Below are positions 55,401-64,000 of a stretch of DNA of 64,000 bases, piece by piece. The translations under genes were made by a program, and so were the position numbers. Within the stretch, counting starts at the first letter, position 1; every line of letters begins with the position of its first letter. The notes beneath the pieces were generated by a model. It made no database searches, was not told where the DNA came from, and worked only from the letters and a program-made list of their open reading frames with translations. This DNA comes from Ulva prolifera. Taxonomy: Eukaryota; Chlorophyta; Ulvophyceae; Ulvales; Ulvaceae. Where the stretch lies: positions 3,224,001 to 3,288,000 of the forward strand of contig CM041196.1 in NCBI GenBank assembly GCA_023078555.1, written 5' to 3'.

Positions 55401-58207
55401 GCTGGCCACCGGACAGGTTCATGCCGCGGAGGCCGCCCATGGAGTTGTCACCCGAGGGGAGCATCTCGAAGTCGGCGTCGAGGGAGCAGGCGTGTGTGGT
55501 GGCGTCGTAGCGGGCCTGGTCGAAGGGCAGGCCGAAGGTGATGTTGTCCTTGATGCTCATGTTCTGAACCCAGGCGGTCTGCACACGCGCCGAGGTGGAG
55601 TGAGCAGTCCGTGCACCTTGTGAAGGTGATTCACACTGGGCAGCACAGCTGTAAAGCAGTGCTGCGGGCACAGACAAGGGACAGGGGCCCATGCATAACA
55701 ACTCGCAGGAACTACCAGGAGTGCGCAGGTCACAGACCAGTGTCAAGGGGGCGACACAGAGTGGAGACAAAGGCCACCACCATGACAAAAGAACTTTCTG
55801 AAACATGGACACGCAACAGATGCTTGATTTACACACCTGGGGAACGTAGGCGATGCGGCCGCCGACGCGGACGTGGCCACCCTTGATGGGCATGTTGCCG
55901 AGGAGAGCATCGAGCATCGCGGTCTTGCCGGCACCGACGCGGCCGACGACGGCGACGACCTCCCCGGGGCGGACATCGAAGCGGGGCACGGAGAGCTTGA
56001 AGCCGTGGCCGTCGTGGCCCTCGTACTGCAGCACGGCGTCGTGCATCTCTACGCCGATGGCCTCCTTGGTGAAGATCGAGTCGGCCTCGCCGTCAAAGGC
56101 GGCAGCATCATGGGTCTGGGGGTCGAGCAGGAACTCCTCAATGCGCTTCAGCGACGTCTGGGCCTCTGCATCGACATCAGCAGAGTGTCAGACATGACTC
56201 TCAGGACGTATGCTCTGCCTCCAGAGTCTCAGACAAGTTGCTAGCATGGGGCCCAAGCAAATGTACTACACGAACAGGTGCTCTGGAACCAGGACAGCGT
56301 GTTGCCAGGCAATATACATCACCCATTTCAAGGTGAGGCAGGGCGCACCAGAGGCAGCACGGAGCGCCTTCGGCAGCACCACGAGCGGGAAGCGCATGAT
56401 GTTGAAGAGGGTAAGCGTGGTGAAGGCGATGGTTGAGCTGAGGCGGTCAGCGTACAGCTCGTAGGTGGCAAAGATGACCGAGGCGCAGAGGGGCGGCGTC
56501 GTGAAGACGAGGCAGATGTTGATTGTCTTGAAGAAGATGTTGGTCGCCGCGAGCTTGGTCTCGTGCTTGCGGATGTTGGCGATCTTCTCCTCAAGGAAGT
56601 CCTCCCAGGCATAGTACTTCACCAGCTTCATGGCTGGGAGAATCTCCTGGAGGATCGAAGCACTGCACACAACGAGGACCACTTCAGCAGAGCACTTGGG
56701 ACTGTAAAAACACCTGTTTCCTGGCGTTTCGTGTCTTCATCATATGGTATCCCAAGGGCAACACTCAGTCAGATGACAGGATACCAACAGGATGCAGCAG
56801 TTCATCAAGCAGTGGAGCAATAGGCATGTAGCAGGGAGGCAAAGGGGCGACTCACCGCTGGTTGGCGAGCTTGGCACCCTTGACCTTGTTGACAGCAATC
56901 TGCCAGCCGAAGAAGTACTGGATGAACAGAATGAAGCCCACAATGCCGGCAGCTGGAAGCGCCCAGGCCTTCACGAGGATGGCCAGCAGAGCAATGATGG
57001 TGAATGCCTCGATCGGTGAAGCCCACAGGTAGTGGAACTCCTGCATGCAGAATCGAGTCAGATGATGCAGAGCAGTGAAGTCTTGGCTAGCAGCAATGCT
57101 AGATGCGGCAGGAACAACGATCACCTGAACTGCGACCCAGAATAGAATGCCTATACCCTAGAATGTCGAGACCAACCAGGAGGGCGAGTTGGACAGGGCA
57201 GTGCCAGATGCTGTTACAGGTTGGTCTGCCCAGGATACTCCTGGTGAGCGGGGCACGGTCAGCGCACCTGCATGCCGTCGTAGATCTTGTTGATGTCATT
57301 TGCCATAAAGCTCACAACACGACTTGCGTTGTCCGCTGAAATGTACCCGAGACCGATGGCCTTCCTGGTGATGGCGGTCGTCAGAGCTGCTCGGACCTTC
57401 ACGCCTGAGTTCATGCAGATGAAACCCATCCGCTGAAGGCAGAGACCTGCATAGAGAAAAAATCTTAGCGTCAATGGAATCCATCTGTCGTACGACGTGA
57501 GTGGAACGTGTCTCCAGTGCGCACAGAAGCGATCAGTATTTGAATTTATGACTTGCACGGGGGGCAGTTTGAAAAAATAACGAGTCACTGCGACAAATCG
57601 GTTCATTGCTAAAGGCAATCAGGTTTCCAGTCTTTCATACACACAAAAACGTGCAGGTGTTGACACGTGCGCAAGTTAGCCACGTTCAAACAACCTCCCA
57701 TCGATATCGATATCCACCCATTCGAAGGTACCAACGCTCGCACCAAGCACGTGCACTGGGTGATCTCGCTAAGGAGAGGACAAGCAACTCACCCCAGAGG
57801 ACTGATGCCACGAAGAAGCCGATGGCCAGAGGCCAGCCTGTCCAGTCCTCGACGAAGGGGTGATCATCCTCGTCTTCGTCCACATACATGAGAAGACTGC
57901 GCACGAAGAAGAAGGCGCCAGAAATGACAAAGAAACTCCACCCGAGCTTGAAGAAGCCACCGATCAAGAACTGCCTGCCGTACAAAGACCACAGCGAGGA
58001 TAGCAGTGGATTCTTCAGCTTCTTCGCGTCAGGAGCGATGTTAGCGTTCCACGTGCGCTCAAACTCGCTGTAGCACTTCGCAGCCTCTGCCTCTTTTGGC
58101 AGGTACAGGTTCTCAAGCTCGAGCTCGTTCTTACGAGCCTTCTTGATGGGCCCGTCCACCCATCCGAAGGACAGGTGGCCCCACAGGCCGTACGAGCGGT
58201 CAGACAT
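52429..58207 (-). CDS. ABC transporter subfamily C (MRP-type), 9 exons
   Basis: Minus-strand exons 58207-57793, 57446-57268, 57040-56856, 56662-56349, 56165-55837, 55578-54592, 54499-53875, 53612-53347 and 53118-52429 give 1329 aa, a short ABCC layout without TMD0. TMD1 spans roughly residues 85-360 and includes MKLVKYYAWEDFLEEKI. NBD1 has Walker A GRVGAGKT (439-446), LSGGQ (529-533), Walker B ILLD553 followed by Asn554, and H-loop VTHQ. TMD2 follows in exons 6-7 (FWIRSWVNDRY, GLVAANRVLKRSI). NBD2 has GRTGSGKS (1080-1087), Q-loop IIPQEPVMFSGT, a signature altered to WSVGQ (1183-1187), Walker B VCMDE (Asp1207-Glu1208) and AHRL. Family members export glutathione or other conjugates across plasma or vacuolar membranes; the substrate here is unknown. 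Site 1 lacks the catalytic Glu after Walker B, as is common in ABCC proteins. The exon 6 donor (GTGCTG) was chosen by frame. Confidence 0.88.
53631..53794. repeat. Two-copy 82-bp tandem duplication in an ABCC intron
   Basis: Copies at 53631-53712 and 53713-53794 are nearly identical (GGCAGCACC vs GGGAGCACC, AGGTTGCA vs AGGGTGCA). They lie in the intron between exons 7 and 8 of the ABCC gene and do not alter coding sequence. Confidence 0.93.
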
Positions 58208-60567
58208 ACTATCCGGAGCAGGCTGCAAACCTAATTGCTGTTGCTAGACCACTCAACAATGACCACGCAGTACCTACGACTGCAGGAGTTCAAATATGTT
58301 GAGGGTTGTCTGATACCGATGTCACTGTGCAGCGGGCATATATACTGCTGCTTGCGGCTGTGGACTCCACAGTGTGGACATGGAGCAAAGTTGCCCCAGC
58401 AGGATGCATGCAGATAGCTGTGTTGGAGCCGGGCATGTGATGCATGTGGTAGGCGGGCACCTCAGATCTACAATGACCCTGCGACGCAGCCGCATGCATG
58501 CTCTTCACGTCGTGCTGCACTGAGGTCGTAGGACCACCGACGGGGTTTCGAAATGGCAGATGAGAGTCGGAGCCAGGTGTGCTCGAACAGCTGCAGTGCT
58601 GAGTGCCACGATGTTCACACGCAGACTTGCAATATTAGCCACATAAATGAAGATCCCCACGATTCGCAGTGCCGCGGGGCCGTAGTCACCACCCGATCCG
58701 CAGAGGCGTACGCGTGGTCAACGTCTGCGCCAGAGTGGCGCTATCTCCAATATCGGAGCCGCATCCGCAGTGTCGGCACATATCTCGGGGCAGGCATGTG
58801 AGACATGTGTCGGAGGTGGTGCCACATGGCCATACTTACATGAATTCACCCATCCCTCGCCCCATGCATCGCGATGCATAGCGCGATTCCTTCGTCGCCT
58901 CCAACATCAGCGCTTGCAGCTGCGGTCACCGGAGAGCTACGGTAGCACTCCTCCTACACCGATGGTACCCCTCCAACATTCCCTGCGGCGCTTGTACGTG
59001 CCTGCACAGCTGCGCTCTGAACAAGTGTATCTGCCTGTCCCAATTTGTCCGTGCAAGGAAATTTCAACACAGCCGACTCTTGCAGCGCTAGCTGCAGCAC
59101 ATGTCCCCCCCGAGTCACGTGCACCGACCACCGACGAGTATTCCGCGGGTACTTGCGCTGCAGCTCTGCAACTATCTCCGAGTTCGAGGCGTTCGAAGAT
59201 TGTTGCAAAGCCTAGGTTTCCTGCTGTTACTGGAATTATCGCGAGACCGCTCTAGAGCTTGCAGTAGCGCGTGGATACTTTGCGTTCCGTGTGACGACGT
59301 ACAGATGGTGCTCTCTGCGGTGGGTGCAGCTTGAAACTGCTCCGCTCAACAGGCAAAGACAGCTGCGGATGATCATGCGAATACAGTCGTATGCGGATGC
59401 ACGCGCAGCGTTCCACCAGGTGTCAGCGTCTACCCGTAGCTGCCTTTCCACTAGCGCTGCACACAGGCACGGTACCAGCGGTGTGCGTATAGGTGTGCGC
59501 AAAAGATCAGTCGATTTCGCACATTGTTTTCATGCGAGATGGGCCCATGGGGTACCAGAGCGCTTCAGAGTTGTGGGCGCGTATCAGCTGGGAGTCCGAA
59601 CTTCGGAGTGTGGGCTGGACCTCCACGGAGTGCGACATGTCTGAGGCACGCGCTGCCTCACCGCCTTGGTGAGCATGTATCTGTGAGCATAGCAATTTTG
59701 TAGTTCTCGTTACATTCGTTGTGTCTTGGTCTGTGCAAGACGTACCACGCGCGCAGTTTTCGCGGTGCTGCCCACCTGCACGCCTTTGTCCTGATTGTTG
59801 TAACACATATATATCACGCACGAACACATGCACGGGTGGCCTCAGCCCTGCCTGCACATTGACCAAGGCCCGCAAAGCAGCCCTGTGCGATCCCAGGACC
59901 CCTCAGAGCAGCCGCTTCCATCATTGCTGCCAAGTGATGGAGCTGCGGCTCAGATTGCGACAGCAACAGGCTTAGCTGCCTCTCCACAGGCGCCCTCACT
60001 GCTTCCGGCCTGGGCTCTGGTGACACATATACACACATGATATCGTATCATCACAGATCACAAGCAAGTCCAGCGCTGCCACCTGCTGGCATGTGAGCAA
60101 CAAGCGGCTGTGATTTACCACCATCCCATGCTGAGCGATGGCGCTGGCATCCCGCAACTGTGGCTCTCATATATGTTTGGGCTGAATCTTGAGATACATG
60201 CAGCCCGCTTCCACGCGTCTCGCATCAGTGACGGTGCGCGGCTGCCCCAATGTCTGCAAGACCATCCCCAGATGCTGGATCTCCTCATGGGCACGACCAC
60301 AAAGCAACGAACACCTCCCGGGGCCCTCGAGGCGCCGTGCTCTGACCCGCAGCGCATGCTTCGCAGCCACCGGCCCCGGGTTGGACTCCCCGCCCCCGCT
60401 GGGCATTTCAGGAGGCACGATCACAGCATGTCAAACCTGACGCCGCTCTGGCACACCTGTCTGGTTGTCTAAAAGGGGTTTTCCAGGTGGTTCACCTCTT
60501 TGGCATATGTGGCGCCGGTCCTCCAGATATCGCAATTTCCGAAGAGGCCCAGTAATTGCGGTTTACT
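58208..60567. other. Intergenic region between the ABCC and METTL22-like genes
   Basis: It should contain the ABCC promoter on its left and the METTL22-like 3' region on its right. Plus-strand open stretches at 58770-59255 and 60110-60470 have no motif I recognise and were not called. Confidence 0.45.
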
Positions 60568-63321
60568 TTACTTTACATGCGTTACGTAATTCAGCGAATC
60601 AGGCAACCACAGCTCCACCAGGACCAGGTGCTCCCCACGCCCCCCCCCGCCGACAGCCCGCGGCACCCCGGCCACATCCACGAACCGCCCACACAGCCCT
60701 GGCACAGCCGGAGCGGCCGGCCCTGGTGCGGATTCGGCGCGCTGGCCGGCCACTCTTTCGCCGCAGGCCGGAGGCGGCCCTGCACCGCCGCCTCCACCCC
60801 GATGCTGCTCCGCCGTGATGGTGACGTGGCGGAGGAAGTGGTCAAACGCCGGCGCGCACACCTCCTGCGCGTCCATCGTAAACACGAAACGCTTCTCCGC
60901 GGCGACCAGCACCCGTGGTGCCACTGCCGGGGGAGCCCAGCAGGCAGCCGGGCACGCCGGGGCGCCTGCACCGGCAGGGCCCGGGCTCGTTGAGCAGGCT
61001 GCCTGCGGGGGGGTGGTGGGCTGTGGAGGAGGGCCGCGGTCTCGCCGCCGCTGCCGCCTGCGGTGCTCACGGGCCGCCCGCAAGAGAGCCCCGGTGAAGG
61101 CGCAAAACGCGTCGGTGAGGCCATCGTCGTACAGGACGTCCGCCGCGAGGATCACCTGCGCATTACGCACAGCATGCACAGCGTGCACAGCATGTACATC
61201 GTGTCCAGAATGTCCAGGGTGCAAAGCGTGCACAGCGTGCACAGTCCATCGCGCGTTTGCATGCCTCAGGCCTCAGGGGGAGGCATGCATGGAGCATTGG
61301 CAATCGCAGAGTCCAAGCACAGTGACTGGCGGTCGACACTGTGGACTCCACAGATATGTAGATGCGCAGTGAGACCACGAGGCATACCAGCCACGCGCCA
61401 TACCCCACCGCAGCAAACATGCACAAGCTGGGTTCATCAGGCTCTCTGTGCACCTGCGGCCACTCTGTAGGAAATAGAACACGAGTCTGCACAAGGCATT
61501 TCAGAAGCCAGGCGCTCCATCTAGCCTTTTCGTCGAGTGGCACGTCCAAACGCGCGAAATGCATGTGCGGCTGCAATGGGGAAGCCGACGGGCCTCTGCT
61601 ACAGGCAGCACTCCCCTCGGTGGTGAACAAGTATGCTACTGTCTTCACAGTGTGCAGGCCAGATCAGGCTCGGGGCGGGGGGAGGGAGGGTCGCGGAGGG
61701 GCAGCAACGCACGTCTGCTTCCAGGGCCTGCTGCCAGTCAGCCCCCGACATCTGAAACTCCGCCGCCCCGCCCGGCTCGCTACCATCGCGCCCTGCTCTG
61801 TTGGCAGCTGTGGCTCCATGAACCGCCGCGTCCGCCGCCGTCTCTTCCGCCTCACCATGATCTGCCGCCGTTGAGCCATGCATGCTGGCCGGCCGCCGTG
61901 TTGGTGGAGGGGTGTGGTCCAGCGCAAGCCTGGCGGCCGTAGGCCGGTGTGTCTGGCGGGCGGGGGGCTGTGGCGTGGATGCTGAGCTGCAAGCGGGAAT
62001 GCCAGCGCCCCAGTCAATCTGCCTCACCTGCAGAGAGCCGCGTTCCCAGTTGCGGGGGTGTGCATGTGCGCCTCAGCTGCTGCGAGTGTGTACGTATGCA
62101 TGCATACAGGCTGCGGCCCTGGCGGCGGCGGCGGCGCCGGGTGGTCAGGATCCGGCGGGGCCTGGGGAGCAGGCCGCTGCCGCGCAGGCAACGGCGCTGG
62201 ATGAGGTGTTCAGGGCAGTGGCCCAGGAGAAACTGGGGGACATCATGTTTATGCCGCCGGGCGACCCTTTGTGCATAGGCGATGTGTCGGTTGTGAACCC
62301 CTGTGCTGGTTCCTATTGCGGCCGTGCGGCCCGCGAGGACGGGGGTGCTGCGGAGACGCGGGACGTGCAGAAACGCGCTGCTTATCGTTTGTACGACCCT
62401 GATGCGTATAGTTTCGTGCCGTTGTCGCATGAGACGCATGGTCGCTTGGGGCGGCCTGCCATGAATCACTTGAATCGGCTGGCGGAGGTTGCGTTTCGGT
62501 GTGGTAAGGTGAACCGTGCTTTGTTTGTGACGAATGCTCTGCGCCGGTTGAGTGTGGCATTGTGCAAGGGGAATGCTCTTGTGCTCCGTGCGGGGCTTCA
62601 ATCTTTGGCTGGCATCACCGGCCGAGCTGTGGTACGTGCTCGTGCCCGGCCTAGTGCCATGATTGCGTGAGTGGGTTTGCGTGTGTATTCCTAGCAACGG
62701 CTCGCTGCCCGGCCTCTGTCCTTTGTATCTACATGCATGCGTGGCGAAGTAGGTGCGACAAACTGGGCATCGTGGGCGTGGCTGCAGGGCCAGCTCAGGC
62801 ACAGCCAGCGCCGTTGCTGCTCCTCCTTTCGTGCCGCACAGGCCGCGCGAAATTGAGGCGCTATCTTACGCGAATGCACGGCACAAATGCATAGCATACT
62901 TCCCATCTTGAGACAAGTCCGTGGCGGAATTCCCGGCGCTATCCAACTGACAGGGCAAGGCCGCCCAGATGGCATGGTGACGGCGGACGCATCGTGTGGG
63001 TGCGGCGGCGGAGCCCACCTTGACTGTGCCCTTGGTGGCATGCATCAGGTGTGCGTTGGCACTGACGTTCCTGCAGGCCAGGTGCAGGGCGCTCGGCAGG
63101 CGGTCGGTGAGGAGGGCAGTCGCTCCGCAGGCCGCGGCTACAAGGGCCGGCAGCCCGACACCAGCCCCGAGCTCAAGCACCTTGGCCCCTCTCAACGGCA
63201 GCCCGGTGGCTGCTGCACCCGAGCCTGTGGCCTCCTGGATCGTGGGCGACGTGCATCCGGCTGCACAGAGCTGATCCATTAGCGAACTTCGCACCAACGC
63301 GGCGGGACATGCACAGGCGGA
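60568..63321 (-). CDS. METTL22-like lysine methyltransferase (3 exons; N terminus incomplete)
   Basis: Minus-strand exons 63321-63019, 61751-61713 and 61155-60568 are all joined in phase 0. Exon 1 has CPAALVRSSLMDQL and then the SAM-binding motif I, AKVLELGAGVGLPALVAA, followed by motif II LLTDR. The 13-codon exon 2 reads MSGADWQQALEAD, replacing the usual LDW segment. Exon 3 has VILAADVLYDDGLTDAFCAF, then a Pro/Gly/Arg-rich insert, VLVAAEKRFVFTMD, FDHFLRHV and a final VLVELWLPD. The order motif I - LDW - AADVxYDDxLTDA - EKRxxFTM - hydrophobic strand is that of METTL22 in the Methyltransf_16 family, which methylates protein lysines. The exon-1 border follows a CTACAG acceptor, so one or more N-terminal exons probably lie to the right, possibly beyond the window. 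Intron 1 carries a retroelement remnant in the opposite orientation. Confidence 0.8.
62080..62670 (+). mobile_element. Retroelement polyprotein C-terminal remnant, antisense in METTL22-like intron
   Basis: An open frame ending at 62670 encodes GDPLCIGDVSVVNPCAGSYCG, RAAYRLYDPDAYSFVPLSHET, HGRLGRPAMNHLNRLAEVAF and ALRRLSVALCKGNALVLRAG. The order DVSVxxP, then a Lys/Arg-Tyr turn, F-x-P-x-x-x-E-T, GRLG, then LSVALxxGNA is the C-terminal domain that follows reverse transcriptase in many algal and protist retroelements. No reverse transcriptase or endonuclease is present upstream, so it is a 5'-truncated fragment. The frame is still intact, which suggests a fairly recent insertion or a captured domain. 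It lies wholly inside the intron between exons 1 and 2 of the METTL22-like gene. Confidence 0.7.
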
Positions 63322-64000
63322 CTGTAGATATAGATGGAAATGTGCACTACACAGACTTGCGGTGTATGTGTATATGTCTGTGGCAGGGTATTGGCATGGC
63401 CACGGTACCACTGGCTTGCCGCGTTGTGACGATGTCGCGGTCCAGGAGCCCTGTGCATGCGACGTCCTGCACGTCCTGATGTCGCCCCTGAGTCGTAAGT
63501 GTGTGCACGGCGTTGGCATCACCAGAATGTGGAAGGTTGTGCTCGTAGCCACAGCTGCAGTTTGAGTTCAGTAATGGTGTGAGTGTCCATCACTTTGGCC
63601 ACCATCACTTCGAGCTACCGTGATGTCAACAGCTTGTTTGAGATTATGCACGGTGGTCTTGTTTGTGTCCAGGCAATGGCAGGTACTGCCCGGTGGACAG
63701 CTTGGCGTGTTTGGACGATGCCGACAAGAAGCAAGTGCTGAAGCATGCAGCTGCAAGGCCAAGCAGCGACGGCATGGTGTCACAAGGAAGCATGACCCAC
63801 CTGGGTTCAGTGAATGCTGGGCCAGTAACCAGTCAGCCAGCAACAGAGCTGCTGGCCAAACCTGCAAACAAACTCTGCCTTCCAGGCCTATCCACATGAA
63901 ATGGGTCAAAGTCTGTCACTGTGTCCATGTTACGTTGCTTGGATGCATTCACTGTCTGCCACAAATCCTTCAGAGGAGCAGGAGCGTGACCATGTATGCC
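63322..64000. other. Right edge; probable upstream part of METTL22-like gene
   Basis: No gene is recognised. The missing N-terminal exon or exons of the METTL22-like gene may be here or beyond the window end. A plus-strand open stretch at 63663-63899 has no known motif. Confidence 0.35.

Noticed and set aside
54583-55623. Plus-strand 346-codon open frame
   Set aside because: It is antisense to ABCC exon 6, which carries the NBD1 signature and Walker B motifs.
1-64000. CRISPR arrays, bacterial operons, ribosome binding sites, rRNA genes
   Set aside because: No regularly spaced repeats, no prokaryotic gene packing and no rRNA-like sequence were seen; the genes are spliced and eukaryotic.

Overview
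This window is nuclear DNA from a eukaryote, most likely a GC-rich photosynthetic microalga. The genes are broken by GT-AG introns. One gene encodes a plastid-type bL31 ribosomal protein and another a heliorhodopsin. About half of the 5' splice sites I resolved read GTGCG, as in several GC-rich algal groups. There are no bacterial-style operons. I cannot choose between lineages (prasinophyte/green or haptophyte) from sequence alone. All exon models were built by eye from splice motifs, reading-frame continuity and remembered family motifs; no alignment was run.

Left part (1-28 kb): three same-strand paralogues of a secreted expansin-like protein at 3.1, 17.6 and 24.8 kb, each with three exons and identical intron phases (1 and 2). 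The double-psi beta-barrel and expansin-like second domain are conserved. The N-terminal stalks differ: two are Lys/Ser-rich polycations, and the third has a six-cysteine module, an Arg-rich stretch, a polyacidic stretch and Pro-Glu-Pro-Gln repeats. The long gaps hold a CA microsatellite, poly-C runs, a diverged dispersed repeat and a well-preserved 1.58-kb inverted-repeat transposon flanked by 8-bp target duplications.

Middle (29-50 kb): a GT92-type glycosyltransferase (+), plastid bL31 (-), APC5 of the anaphase-promoting complex in 12 exons (-), a small CGSC thioredoxin-like protein (+), an FSH1/OVCA2 serine hydrolase (+) and a four-exon heliorhodopsin (+) with the retinal-binding lysine and helix-3 glutamate intact. 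Fragmentary duplicates of coding exons lie inside introns of APC5 and FSH1.

Right part (52-64 kb): a nine-exon ABCC (MRP-type) transporter (-) and a METTL22-like methyltransferase (-) whose first resolved intron carries the C-terminal remnant of a retroelement polyprotein in antisense.

The expansins, the type II membrane glycosyltransferase and perhaps the ABCC pump would act at the cell surface or secretory pathway; the other genes are housekeeping or sensory and show no obvious shared pathway. The most novel material is the expansin trio with charge-opposed stalks, the inverted-repeat element, the intronic exon fragments and the splice-site/poly-C architecture.
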